64,000 nt of DNA. It comes from Rhodopseudomonas rhenobacensis (GTDB lineage Bacteria; Pseudomonadota; Alphaproteobacteria; Rhizobiales; Xanthobacteraceae). The notes under the pieces are model-generated. The model did not search any database, was not told the DNA's origin, and saw nothing but the letters and a program-made list of their open reading frames with translations. Each line of letters begins with the position of its first letter. Position 1 is the first letter of the stretch. The stretch spans positions 222,614 to 286,613 of the forward strand of contig NZ_JACHIH010000004.1 in assembly GCF_014203125.1 (NCBI RefSeq), in the 5' to 3' direction. Made by a program: the position numbers and the translations under genes. Positions 51,009 to 59,861 of this stretch are shown here, one piece after another.

Positions 51009-52314
51009 TGACATGCTGACAGACCGCCGCCCGATCCTGCTCGCCAACGCCCGCCTGATCGATCCCTCGCGCGACCACGACGGCATCGGCGACGTGCTGA
51101 TCGCCGACGGCACCATTCGCGAGGCGCGCCGCGGCATCGGCGCCGCCGGCGTGCCGGAAGGCACCGACATCATCAATTGCGCCGGCAAGATCGTGGCGCC
51201 CGGCCTGATCGACATGCGCGCCTTCGTCGGCGAGCCCGGCGCCGGCCACCGCGAGACCTTCGCCTCGGCGAGCCAGGCCGCCGCCGCCGGCGGCATCACC
51301 ACCATCATCTGCCAGCCCGACACCTCGCCGGCGATCGACAATTCCGCCACCGTGGACTTCGTGCTGCGGCGCGCCCGCGATACCGCGATCGTCAACATCC
51401 ATCCGATGGCGGCGCTGACCAAGGATCTTGCCGGCCACGAGATGACCGAGATCGGGCTGCTGAAAGCCGCCGGCGCAGTCGCCTTCACCGATGGCGTCAG
51501 AAGCGTGATGGACGCCCAGGTGATGCGCCGCGCGCTGACCTATGCGCGCGACTTCGACGCGCTGATCGTGCATCACACCGAAGACCCCAATCTGGTCGGC
51601 GAAGGCGTGATGAACGAGGGCGAACTCGCCTCGCGGCTCGGGCTGATCGGGGTGCCTAACATCGCCGAAGCGGTGGTGCTGGAGCGCGACATGCGCCTCG
51701 TCGCCTTGACCGGCGGCCGCTACCACGCCGCCTCGATCACTTGCGTGGAATCCATCGACATCCTGCGCCGCGCACGCGACGCCGGGCTCAGGGTCACCGC
51801 CTCGGTCTCGATCAACCATCTGACGCTGAACGAAAACGACATCGGCCCCTATCGCTCGTTCCTGAAACTGTCGCCGCCGCTGCGCAGCGAGGACGACCGC
51901 CGGGCGCTGGTCGCCGCGGTCGCGTCGGGTCTTATCGACGTCATCATGTCCGACCACAATCCGCAGGACGTCGAGGTGAAGCGGCTGCCGTTCGCCGAGG
52001 CCGCCGCCGGCGCCATCGGCCTCGAGACCATGCTGCCCGCGGGCCTGCGGCTGATCCACGCCGGCGAACTGGATTACCTGACGCTGATCCGGGCGATGTC
52101 GACCAAGCCTGCGGAATTGCTCGGCCTGCCCGGCGGCACGCTGCGCGCCGGTAGCCCCGCCGACATCATCGTGATCGACGCCGACGTGCCCTGGGTGGTC
52201 GATCCCAACGAACTGAAATCGAAGTGCAAGAACACCCCGTTCGACGCGGCCAAATTCACCGGACGCGTCGCCCGCACCATCGTCGCCGGCCGCACCGTGT
52301 ACGAACACGTCTGA
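51001..52314 (+). CDS. Non-catalytic dihydroorotase-like protein (PyrX/PyrC')
   Basis: The 437-residue amidohydrolase-fold protein is homologous to class I dihydroorotase but lacks active-site residues. The zinc site DxHxHxREPG reads [10 protein letters not shown], so both His and the substrate Arg are gone (Arg73, Phe75, Gly77). The later region [13 protein letters not shown] lacks the usual metal His. Known in pseudomonads, such proteins are structural partners that keep aspartate carbamoyltransferase in an active dodecamer. The overlap with pyrB (ATG 51001 against stop at 51008) fits this. A true pyrC must be elsewhere. The ATG at 51013 is an alternative. Confidence 0.9.
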   Translation: MRNDMLTDRRPILLANARLIDPSRDHDGIGDVLIADGTIREARRGIGAAGVPEGTDIINCAGKIVAPGLIDMRAFVGEPGAGHRETFASASQAAAAGGITTIICQPDTSPAIDNSATVDFVLRRARDTAIVNIHPMAALTKDLAGHEMTEIGLLKAAGAVAFTDGVRSVMDAQVMRRALTYARDFDALIVHHTEDPNLVGEGVMNEGELASRLGLIGVPNIAEAVVLERDMRLVALTGGRYHAASITCVESIDILRRARDAGLRVTASVSINHLTLNENDIGPYRSFLKLSPPLRSEDDRRALVAAVASGLIDVIMSDHNPQDVEVKRLPFAEAAAGAIGLETMLPAGLRLIHAGELDYLTLIRAMSTKPAELLGLPGGTLRAGSPADIIVIDADVPWVVDPNELKSKCKNTPFDAAKFTGRVARTIVAGRTVYEHV

Positions 52315-52343
52315 GCGCGCCGCACACCCAAAGGTGAACACCG

Positions 52344-52934
52344 ATGATCCTGATTGACATCGCCGCGCTGCTGATCGGCTACCTGCTCGGCTCGATCCCG
52401 TTCGGGCTGATCCTCACCCGGCTCGCCGGCACCCAGGATCTGCGTTCGATCGGCTCCGGCAATATCGGCGCCACCAACGTGCTGCGCACCGGCCGCAAGG
52501 GCCTCGCCGCCGCCACCCTGCTCGGCGACGCCTTGAAAGGCACCGTCGCGGTGCTGATCGCCGGCGCGTTCGGCGGTCCGGAGGCGGCGATGCTGGCCGC
52601 GCTCGGCGCCTTCCTCGGCCACCTGTTTCCGGTGTGGCTGAAATTCAAGGGCGGCAAAGGCGTCGCGGTCTATATCGGCGTGCTGCTCGGGCTGTTCTGG
52701 CCCGGCGCGATCGTGTTCTGCGTGCTGTGGCTCGCCACCGCCTTCACCGCGCGCTACTCATCGCTGTCGGCGCTGGTCGCCGCCTTCATCACCCCGATTT
52801 TCCTGTGGTGGTTCGGCCACCTGCAAATGGCGTCGCTGTTCGCGATCTTGACTCTGCTGTTGTTCTGGATGCACCGCGACAATATCAAGCGGCTGATGGC
52901 GGGGACGGAAGGCAAGATCGGCGAGAAGAAGTAG
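52344..52934 (+). CDS. plsY: Glycerol-3-phosphate acyltransferase PlsY
   Basis: PlsY acylates glycerol-3-phosphate from acyl-phosphate at the inner membrane, the first step of phospholipid synthesis. The 196-residue protein has five membrane segments and the three motifs [34 protein letters not shown] and the final helix. Its length is normal. It lies 29 bases downstream of the pyrX stop and could share that transcript. Confidence 0.95.
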   Translation: MILIDIAALLIGYLLGSIPFGLILTRLAGTQDLRSIGSGNIGATNVLRTGRKGLAAATLLGDALKGTVAVLIAGAFGGPEAAMLAALGAFLGHLFPVWLKFKGGKGVAVYIGVLLGLFWPGAIVFCVLWLATAFTARYSSLSALVAAFITPIFLWWFGHLQMASLFAILTLLLFWMHRDNIKRLMAGTEGKIGEKK

Positions 52935-52960
52935 GAGCCGTAGGACCGTTCGAGCAGGCT

Positions 52961-53233
52961 TCAGAAATAGCGTTCGTAGATGTAGTCGTGATTGCCCACT
53001 GCAACAATTTCGAATTCCTGCGGGGCGACTTGCCGAAGCAGCACCCTTATCGAGTAGTTTGCCCGGATGGTAAAATAGCCTTTTCGGCTCTTCACTCGCT
53101 CAAAGTTGAGAGATTTCTGCTGTGGGTCCACGAGGAAACGCTCAAGTGCCGAAGTCGCATCTTCGGCATCCGATTTTGAGAGACGCTTAAGCGAACGCAG
53201 GAATGCTCCAGTTGGCCTTACGCGCATAGGCAC
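52961..53233 (-). CDS. RelE/ParE-like toxin
   Basis: The 90-residue protein (SLKRLSKSDAEDATSALERF, VKSRKGYFTIRANYSIRVLL, VAVGNHDYIYERYF) has the size, the basic strand pattern and the C-terminal H-x5-Y-ERYF ending of RelE/ParE-superfamily toxins. Residues around RKGYFTIRANYSIRV fit the ribosome or gyrase contact strand. The GTG start at 53233 overlaps the stop of the upstream gene by one base (TAGTG); an ATG at 53227 is possible. Its partner is not a recognised antitoxin. Confidence 0.82.
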   Translation of the reverse strand: MPMRVRPTGAFLRSLKRLSKSDAEDATSALERFLVDPQQKSLNFERVKSRKGYFTIRANYSIRVLLRQVAPQEFEIVAVGNHDYIYERYF

Positions 53234-53769
53234 TACGCAAGTTGGCTGCGGAGAAATGCCCCTAGTTTTTCTGGATCGCTAAACGACTCTGTCGGTTTTG
53301 TTTGTTCGAGCTCGGAATGCAAGGCCAGTAGGCCGTAATAGATATCGACGTGAGCGGCATGTTGCGCCACTCGGATCTTCTCAATTCTGCGCAATAATTT
53401 CCTCACAAACCTCCCGGTGCTCGCCGACAGCTTGGCAATCTGTTCAATTTTCTGCGCGACGCCTGAATTGCTGTGCAGCGGTTTGCTGAATGCTTCGATT
53501 CCTTCTTCCACAGCTTTCATGGCTGCAGAGAGGGCCCCCACTCCTGAGGGGGCTAATGGTTCGCCAACGGCTTGTCCTGAGACAACCGGAAACCGCTCCA
53601 GATTTGAGAGCCTCGAGATCGCGTTCGCGCGCCATGTAGCGGCGGCGATTTCGAACTGATCAACGGCCTTCTCAAGCCGCTTCACATCGTCGCCGACAAG
53701 CAGCGCGGCAAAGTCGACCGACGGCGCTGCGGTGAAGATATGTTCGAAACTATGGGCGGCGGTAACCAT
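53233..53769 (-). CDS. Unrecognised 178-residue partner of the RelE-like toxin
   Basis: I do not recognise this protein. It is mainly alpha-helical: an N-terminal part with FAALLVGDDVKRLEKAVDQF, a Gly/Pro-rich break near residue 75 (EPLAPSGVGALS), and a basic C-terminal helix (GRFVRKLLRRIEKIRVAQHA). No ribbon-helix-helix, AbrB or helix-turn-helix is evident. Its stop overlaps the toxin start, so translation is coupled. The ATG at 53769 has AAGGG upstream. It may be a new antitoxin or an unrelated gene. Composition is less GC-rich than the neighbours. Confidence 0.6.
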   Translation of the reverse strand: MVTAAHSFEHIFTAAPSVDFAALLVGDDVKRLEKAVDQFEIAAATWRANAISRLSNLERFPVVSGQAVGEPLAPSGVGALSAAMKAVEEGIEAFSKPLHSNSGVAQKIEQIAKLSASTGRFVRKLLRRIEKIRVAQHAAHVDIYYGLLALHSELEQTKPTESFSDPEKLGAFLRSQLA

Positions 53770-53781
53770 GGAACGACCCTT

Positions 53782-53829
53782 ATGCCCCCTCATATAAGCA
53801 CAAAATAGGTACTCGAAACCCGGGGGCAT
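53782..53829. promoter_or_regulatory. Inverted repeat upstream of the toxin operon
   Basis: ATGCCCCC (53782-53789) and GGGGGCAT (53822-53829) are exact reverse complements whose starts are 40 bases apart, about four helical turns, just upstream of the 53769 start. They could be operator half-sites; the 32-base AT-richer spacer holds a plausible promoter. No experimental support. Confidence 0.4.
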
Positions 53830-53912
53830 CGCCGGACTGACGCATCGTGAAGTCTGCCCGGAAGATTGCATACAGCTAAAAGTTGCGCAATGTTTCCGGT
53901 GGGGGACCTGCC

Positions 53913-55034
53913 GTGGACGCTGCCGACAACCAGACGACTCGCTTGACCGACGCGCAGCGGCTGGATTGGCTGCGGCTGATCCGTTCCGACAATGTCGGGC
54001 CGCGCACCTTTCGTTCGCTGATCAATCACTTCGGCTCGGCGCGCGCCGCGCTGGAGCGGCTGCCGGATCTGGCGCGGCGCGGCGGCGCCGCCCGTCCCGG
54101 CCGCATCGTCAGCGAGCATGAGGCCCACCTCGAACTCACCGCCAGCAAGCGGCTGGGCGTCAGCCTGGTGGCGCCGGGCGAAATCGGCTATCCGCCACGA
54201 CTCGCCCTGATCGACGACGCGCCGCCGCTGCTCGGCATCCGCGGCGCGGCGGACGCCCTGATGCGGCCGATGATCGCCATCGTCGGCTCCCGCAACGCAT
54301 CCGGCGCGGGGTTGAAGTTCGCAGGCCAACTGGCCCGCGAGCTCGGCAACGCCGGCTTCGTGATCGCCTCGGGGCTGGCCCGCGGCATCGATCAGGCGGC
54401 GCATCGCGCCAGTCTTGGCAGCGGCACGCTGGCGGCGCTGGCCGGCGGTCACGACAAGGTCTATCCGCCTGAGCACGATGAGTTGCTGGCCGCGATCCTC
54501 GACCAGGGTGGGGCTGCAATTTCGGAAATGCCGCTCGGCCACGTGCCGCGGGCGCGGGATTTTCCGCGCCGCAACCGGCTGATCTCCGGCGTGGCGCTCG
54601 GCGTCGCGGTGATCGAGGCGGCGTATCGCTCGGGCTCGCTGATCACCGCCCGGATCGCCGCCGAACAGGGCCGCGAAGTGTTCGCGGTGCCGGGCTCGCC
54701 GCTCGATCCGCGCGCCGCCGGCACCAACGACCTGATCAAGCAAGGCGCCCAGCTGATCACCGAGGCCGCCGATATCGTCAACGCGGTGGCACCGATCCAG
54801 GAGCGGCCGATCGAATTGCCGAGCCGCGAGCCCGACGAACCCGCCGCGATCGACGAGCCCGGCTGGGACGACCGCGCCCGCGTCACCGCTCTGCTCGGCC
54901 CGAGCCAGATCGGCCTCGACGATCTGGTGCGGCTCGCCAACGTCTCACCGGCAGTGGCGCGCACCGTGCTGTTGGAATTGGAGCTTGCCGGCCGGCTGGA
55001 GCGGCACGGCGGCGGGCTGGTGTCGCTGATCTGA
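53913..55034 (+). CDS. dprA: DNA-processing protein DprA
   Basis: DprA loads RecA on incoming single-stranded DNA during transformation. The 373-residue protein has a SAM-like N-terminal domain, the Rossmann core [40 protein letters not shown] and [11 protein letters not shown], and a winged-helix C-terminal domain ([20 protein letters not shown]). I chose the GTG at 53913, preceded by GGGGGA; a TTG ten codons earlier lacks a ribosome site. No other competence gene is near. Confidence 0.93.
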   Translation: MDAADNQTTRLTDAQRLDWLRLIRSDNVGPRTFRSLINHFGSARAALERLPDLARRGGAARPGRIVSEHEAHLELTASKRLGVSLVAPGEIGYPPRLALIDDAPPLLGIRGAADALMRPMIAIVGSRNASGAGLKFAGQLARELGNAGFVIASGLARGIDQAAHRASLGSGTLAALAGGHDKVYPPEHDELLAAILDQGGAAISEMPLGHVPRARDFPRRNRLISGVALGVAVIEAAYRSGSLITARIAAEQGREVFAVPGSPLDPRAAGTNDLIKQGAQLITEAADIVNAVAPIQERPIELPSREPDEPAAIDEPGWDDRARVTALLGPSQIGLDDLVRLANVSPAVARTVLLELELAGRLERHGGGLVSLI

Positions 55035-55035
55035 A

Positions 55036-55479
55036 CTACTCGGCCGAACGGCGGTCGAAGCTCTGCCGGGCCGCCTCGATATCGGGCAGATGCTGCTTGG
55101 CCCATTCGCCGAGCTCCTTGACCGTCGTGCTGAGGCCGCGGCCCAGATCGGTGAGTTCGTAGTCGACGCGCGGCGGCACGGTCGGAAACACCGTGCGGGT
55201 GACCAGGCCGTCGCGCTCCAGCCCGCGCAAGGTCAGCGTCAGCATCCGTTGCGAGATGCCGCCGATCATCCGCTTCAGTTCGTTGAAGCGCCGCGGCCGC
55301 TCGCCCAGCATCATGATCACCAGCACGCTCCATTTGTCGCCGACCCGCGACAGCACCGTGGCAACGCCGCGGCAGTCGTTGTGAAGCGCGTCGGGCGACG
55401 CGGTTACATCGCTGTGCCCAGGCAGATCGCTGTGCTCGAGTTTCAAAATAGTGCCTTCTTGTGCGGTTCTTTCAGTCAC
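55036..55479 (-). CDS. HxlR family transcriptional regulator
   Basis: The 147-residue regulator has the HxlR winged helix: CRGVATVLSRVGDKWSVLVI, MLGERPRRFNELKRMIGGIS, QRMLTLTLRGLERDGLVTRT. The Cys near residue 36 sits just before the helix, as in redox- or quinone-sensing HxlR members. It diverges from azoR with only 42 bases between the start codons, so it very likely represses the azoreductase gene and itself. Confidence 0.9.
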   Translation of the reverse strand: MTERTAQEGTILKLEHSDLPGHSDVTASPDALHNDCRGVATVLSRVGDKWSVLVIMMLGERPRRFNELKRMIGGISQRMLTLTLRGLERDGLVTRTVFPTVPPRVDYELTDLGRGLSTTVKELGEWAKQHLPDIEAARQSFDRRSAE

Positions 55480-55521
55480 TCATAGTGCGTCAGTTACAAA
55501 CCTATACCAAGGATGACGCCG

Positions 55522-56130
55522 ATGAAACTGCTCCATATCGATTCCAGCGTGCTCGGGCCGCATTCGGTGAGCCGCCAGGTCTCCGCCGCCATCGTCGCCC
55601 GGCTGCGCGAGGCCAGCCCCGGGCTGGAGGTCACCTATCGCGACCTCGACGATAGCCCGCTCGCGCATCTGTCCGGCGCGCATCTGGCCGTCGCCCAGGG
55701 CGCGCCGGCTGCGCCCGAGCTGCAGGACGATTTGGCCGCCGGACAGCACGTGCTGGAGGAATTTCTGGCTGCCGACATCGTGGTGATCGGGGCGCCGATG
55801 TACAACTTCACCATTCCGACCCAGCTCAAGGCCTGGATCGACCGCATCCTGGTGGCCAGAAAGACGTTCAGTTACAGCGGCGGCGCCGTACAAGGTCTGG
55901 CGGGCGGCAAGCGGGTGATCATCGCAATATCGCGGGGCGGCTTCTACGGCCCCGACACGCCGATGGCGGTCGGCGAGCATCTGGAAAGCTATCTGCGCTT
56001 CGTGTTCGGGTTCATCGGGATTACCGCGCCGGAGATCATCGCGGCGGACGGCATCAAATTCAGCCCGGAACATCGCGAAAAGGCGATCGCATCGGCGCTG
56101 GCGGCTGTCACCACCCTGCAGGCGGCCTGA
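55522..56130 (+). CDS. azoR: FMN-dependent NADH azoreductase
   Basis: The 202-residue flavodoxin-fold enzyme reduces azo dyes and quinones. [20 protein letters not shown] carries the FMN-phosphate loop, [20 protein letters not shown] and SRGGFYG the isoalloxazine contacts. The start MKLLH was chosen because AAGGA lies eight bases upstream; an in-frame ATG three codons earlier is possible. It is divergent from the HxlR gene, a common regulated pair. Confidence 0.93.
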   Translation: MKLLHIDSSVLGPHSVSRQVSAAIVARLREASPGLEVTYRDLDDSPLAHLSGAHLAVAQGAPAAPELQDDLAAGQHVLEEFLAADIVVIGAPMYNFTIPTQLKAWIDRILVARKTFSYSGGAVQGLAGGKRVIIAISRGGFYGPDTPMAVGEHLESYLRFVFGFIGITAPEIIAADGIKFSPEHREKAIASALAAVTTLQAA

Positions 56131-56189
56131 GCTGACAAACGCCGCCTCCGCGGCCAGGCGGCGGCGGCGAGTCATACAGGCTTATCGAA

Positions 56190-56213
56190 GCCGCCGCCAA
56201 AACCGGCGGCGGC
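56190..56213. terminator. Possible terminator between azoR and the 52-residue gene
   Basis: GCCGCCGCC (56190-56198) pairs with GGCGGCGGC (56205-56213) around AAAACC, downstream of azoR and close to the convergent small gene. There is no T-run after it on the plus strand, so termination would be weak. Confidence 0.35.
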
Positions 56214-56223
56214 CGGTAGAGTT

Positions 56224-56382
56224 CTAGCCGGCGGCGAACATCAGCTTCTCGGCGATCAGCAGCATCACCGAAATCAACAGGCCGCTGCCGCAGAACAGCG
56301 CCAGCGGCAGCAATTCGTCGCGGTCATGCGCGATCGCCTTGGCGACGCTGCGGGTCAGGGCGGGACGAGCGGTGTGTGACAT
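56224..56382 (-). CDS. Small single-pass membrane protein, 52 residues
   Basis: The product begins MSHTARPALTRSVAKAIAHD and has one hydrophobic segment (LPLALFCGSGLLISVMLLIA, about residues 27-45) ending EKLMFAAG. A GGAGA ribosome site lies six bases before the ATG; a second ATG four codons upstream is possible. I know no named family. It is likely a small inner-membrane protein of unknown role. Confidence 0.6.
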   Translation of the reverse strand: MSHTARPALTRSVAKAIAHDRDELLPLALFCGSGLLISVMLLIAEKLMFAAG

Positions 56383-56629
56383 ATCAGTCTCCATTGTGCG
56401 TCCTGGTCGCGCTTCCGCCCAATGGAAATCCGCGGCGCTTGTGCCGCTTGGTTCAGCTCGATGGCTGATTGCTGATAATACCGCAGGTAACGCCGGCGCC
56501 GGCCGAGTGCAAGCCACAAGGATATGCGCGCGCAGCACGGCTGTACTCTGATTTCGCAGTGCAGCGAAGCGACCAACCGGACCCGTCCGTGGCGCACGCA
56601 CCCGTCCATCGCAACGCAGCCGCTCGGCG

Positions 56630-56857
56630 CTATCGAGGATGCTCACCGCCATTATGCCGGCGGCGCTGCCGCACCAGTTCGGTCGCCTCCAGATGCGCCA
56701 TTTCCAACAGGTACCCCAGCATGTCGAGCTGGTGGCGGCGCGCCAGCCGGGCCAGCTCACCGACCGCCGTGGCCAGATAATGCGCGGCCTCGTCCGGGCC
56801 GCCATCACCGCTTCGGGGACGAGATGGCAGGCGATCGCTTCCGCCGCTGGAGGCCAT
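56630..56857 (-). CDS. Small conserved hypothetical protein, 75 residues
   Basis: The middle and end (AHYLATAVGELARLARRHQL then DMLGYLLEMAHLEATELVRQ) are amphipathic helices that closely resemble short conserved proteins I recall from Bradyrhizobium and Rhodopseudomonas. The ribosome site AGAGGA precedes the ATG. Its function is unknown. It lies on the minus strand upstream of topA, which runs the other way. Confidence 0.7.
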   Translation of the reverse strand: MASSGGSDRLPSRPRSGDGGPDEAAHYLATAVGELARLARRHQLDMLGYLLEMAHLEATELVRQRRRHNGGEHPR

Positions 56858-57088
56858 GGGTCATTCCTCTTGCCGGAAGCCACACTGGTTCCGCGAGCAT
56901 CTTATAAACCTGCTACTTATACGTGTGCAACCTAGAGTGTATAAATTTGATCGATTCACCCATAAGTTCATGCCCCGGCTCGCGGCGATTTGACAGCGCG
57001 GTCCGCTGCACCCATGTTCGCCCCCAACCGGTCGGCGCGACTCTCGCGGAATCAGACCGCAGAAATCCCTGTAAACACCTGGAATGAC

Positions 57089-59857
57089 ATGAATATCGTC
57101 ATTGTCGAGTCGCCTGCGAAGGCCAAGACGATCAACAAATATCTGGGCAGTTCCTACGAGGTGCTGGCCTCGTTCGGGCACGTCCGCGACCTTCCGGCGA
57201 AGAATGGCTCGGTGGATCCCGACGCCAATTTCCAGATGATCTGGGAGATCGATCCCAAGGCCGCCGGCCGGCTCAACGACATCGCCAAGGCGCTGAAGGG
57301 CGCCGACAAGCTGATCCTCGCAACCGACCCTGATCGCGAGGGGGAAGCGATCTCCTGGCACGTGCTGGAGGTGTTGAAGGAGAAGCGCGCGATCAAGGAC
57401 CACACCATCGAGCGCGTGGTGTTCAACGCCATCACCAAACAGGCGGTGACCGAAGCGATGAAGAACCCGCGCCAGATCGACGGCGCGCTGGTCGACGCCT
57501 ATATGGCGCGCCGCGCGCTGGACTATCTGGTCGGCTTCACCCTCTCTCCGGTGCTGTGGCGAAAACTGCCTGGTGCCCGCTCCGCCGGCCGTGTGCAATC
57601 GGTGGCGCTGCGGCTGGTCTGCGACCGCGAACTCGAGATCGAGAAATTCGTGCCGCGGGAATATTGGTCGCTGGTTGCGACCTTGACCACGCCGCGCGGC
57701 GAGAGCTTCGAAGCCCGGCTCACCGGCGCCGACGGCAAGAAGATCCAGCGGCTCGACATCGGCACCGGCGCCGAAGCCGAGGATTTCAAAAAGGCGATCG
57801 AGGCGGCGCTTTTCAACGTCGCCAGCGTCGAAGCCAAGCCGGCGCGGCGCAACCCCTACGCGCCGTTCACAACGTCCACGCTGCAGCAGGAAGCCAGCCG
57901 CAAGCTCGGCTTCGCCCCGGCGCACACCATGCGGATCGCGCAACGGTTGTATGAGGGCATCGACATCGGCGGCGAGACCACCGGCCTCATTACTTATATG
58001 CGTACCGACGGCGTGCAGATCGACTCCTCCGCCATCACCCAGGCCCGCCAGGTGATCGGCGAGGACTACGGCAAGCAATATGTTCCGGATGCGCCGCGGC
58101 AATACACCGCCAAGGCGAAGAACGCCCAGGAAGCCCATGAAGCGATCCGGCCGACCGACCTGTCGCGTCGCCCGTCCGCCCTGCGTGCCCGGCTCGACAA
58201 CGACCAAATCCGGCTCTACGAGCTGATCTGGATCCGCACCATCGCGAGCCAAATGGAATCCGCCGAGTTGGAACGCACCACCGTGGAAATCGCCGCCAAG
58301 GCTGGCTCGCGCGTGCTGGAACTGCGCGCCACCGGCCAGGTGGTGAAGTTCGACGGCTTCCTCGCGGTCTATCAGGAAGGCCGCGACGACGACGGCGACG
58401 ACGAGGATTCCCGCCGGCTGCCGATCATCAACCAGGGTGAAGACCTCAAGCGCAAGGACCTCGCCGTCACCCAACATTTCACCGAGCCGCCGCCGCGTTT
58501 CTCCGAAGCCTCCTTGGTGAAGCGGATGGAAGAGCTCGGCATCGGCCGGCCCTCGACCTACGCGTCGATCCTGCAGGTGTTGAAGGATCGCGGCTACGTC
58601 AAGCTCGAGAAGAAGCGGCTGCATGCCGAGGACAAGGGCCGCGTCGTGGTCGCGTTCCTGGAGAACTTCTTCGCCCGCTACGTCGAATACGACTTCACCG
58701 CGGCGCTGGAAGAAAACCTCGACCGGATCTCGAACAACGAGATTTCCTGGCAACAGGTGCTGCGCGATTTCTGGACCGACTTCATCGGCGCGGTCAACGA
58801 CATCAAGGATCTGCGCGTCGCCCAGGTGCTGGACGCGCTCGACGACATGCTCGGCTCGCACATCTACGCGCCGCGCGACGACGGCGGCGATCCGCGGCAG
58901 TGCCCGAGCTGCGGCACCGGCAAATTGAACCTCAAGGCCGGCAAATTCGGCGCCTTCGTCGGCTGCAGCAACTATCCGGAATGCCGCTACACCCGCCCCT
59001 TGGCCGCAGATGGCGGCGGCGACGGCGACCGCATTCTCGGCAAGGACCCGGTGTCCGGCCTCGAAGTCGCGGTGAAGGCCGGCCGGTTCGGTCCCTATAT
59101 CCAGCTCGGCGACGCCAAGGATTACGCCGAAGGCGAGAAGCCGAAACGCGCCGGGATTCCGAAGAACTCCTCGCCCGGCGACATGGAGCTCGAGCTGGCG
59201 CTGAAGCTGTTGTCGCTGCCGCGCGAAGTCGGCAAGCATCCGGAGACCGGCGAGCCGATCAAGGCCGGCATCGGCCGGTTCGGGCCCTATGTGCAGCATG
59301 AAAAGACCTATGCCAGCCTGGAGGCCGGCGACGAGGTGTTCGACATCGGGTTGAACCGCGCGGTGACGCTGATCGCCGAGAAGATTCTCAAAGGCCCGAG
59401 CAAGCGACGCTTCGGCGCCGATCCCGGCAAGCCGCTCGGCGAGCATCCCTCGCTCGGCACCGTCGCGGTGAAGGGCGGCCGCTATGGCGCTTACGTCACC
59501 GCCGGCGGCGTCAACGCCACGATTCCGAGCGACAAGACGCAGGAAAGCATCACCCTGCCGGAAGCCATCGCGCTGATCGACGAGCGCGCCGCCAAGGGCG
59601 GCGGCAAGCCGAAGAAAGCCGCGAAGAAAGCGCCCGCCAAGAAAGTCGCCAAACCCGACACCGACGCAGCGGCCGAGAAGAAAAAACCCGCCAAGAAAGC
59701 CGCGGCGAAGAAATCGGTGACCAAGCCGAAGGCCGACGGCGCCGCCGCCAGCGCGGCGCGCGCGCCGGCGAAAGCCAAGAGCTCGACCAAGACCGCCGCC
59801 GCCAAGAAGCCCGCGAAGCCGGCGGCAAAGAAATCCGCGGGCAAAGCCAACGGCTGA
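57089..59857 (+). CDS. topA: DNA topoisomerase I
   Basis: TopA relaxes negative supercoils. The 922-residue type IA enzyme starts MNIVIVESPAKAKTINKYLG (TOPRIM), with DPDREGEAISWHV and the active Tyr303 in GLITYMRTDGVQIDSS. One C4 zinc ribbon (CPSCGTG and CSNYPEC) follows near residue 605-640, then Topo-C repeats (KAGRFGPYIQLGD). The last 90 residues are Lys/Ala-rich, resembling a histone H1 tail, and should bind DNA. I chose the ATG at 57089 over 33 open codons upstream. rnr follows five bases later. Confidence 0.97.
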   Translation: MNIVIVESPAKAKTINKYLGSSYEVLASFGHVRDLPAKNGSVDPDANFQMIWEIDPKAAGRLNDIAKALKGADKLILATDPDREGEAISWHVLEVLKEKRAIKDHTIERVVFNAITKQAVTEAMKNPRQIDGALVDAYMARRALDYLVGFTLSPVLWRKLPGARSAGRVQSVALRLVCDRELEIEKFVPREYWSLVATLTTPRGESFEARLTGADGKKIQRLDIGTGAEAEDFKKAIEAALFNVASVEAKPARRNPYAPFTTSTLQQEASRKLGFAPAHTMRIAQRLYEGIDIGGETTGLITYMRTDGVQIDSSAITQARQVIGEDYGKQYVPDAPRQYTAKAKNAQEAHEAIRPTDLSRRPSALRARLDNDQIRLYELIWIRTIASQMESAELERTTVEIAAKAGSRVLELRATGQVVKFDGFLAVYQEGRDDDGDDEDSRRLPIINQGEDLKRKDLAVTQHFTEPPPRFSEASLVKRMEELGIGRPSTYASILQVLKDRGYVKLEKKRLHAEDKGRVVVAFLENFFARYVEYDFTAALEENLDRISNNEISWQQVLRDFWTDFIGAVNDIKDLRVAQVLDALDDMLGSHIYAPRDDGGDPRQCPSCGTGKLNLKAGKFGAFVGCSNYPECRYTRPLAADGGGDGDRILGKDPVSGLEVAVKAGRFGPYIQLGDAKDYAEGEKPKRAGIPKNSSPGDMELELALKLLSLPREVGKHPETGEPIKAGIGRFGPYVQHEKTYASLEAGDEVFDIGLNRAVTLIAEKILKGPSKRRFGADPGKPLGEHPSLGTVAVKGGRYGAYVTAGGVNATIPSDKTQESITLPEAIALIDERAAKGGGKPKKAAKKAPAKKVAKPDTDAAAEKKKPAKKAAAKKSVTKPKADGAAASAARAPAKAKSSTKTAAAKKPAKPAAKKSAGKANG

Positions 59858-59861
59858 TCAT

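Noticed and set aside
55480..55521. Search for an operator between the HxlR gene and azoR
   Set aside because: Only weak partial repeats (CAGTCAC/CAGTTAC) were seen in the 42 bases; not enough to call a site.
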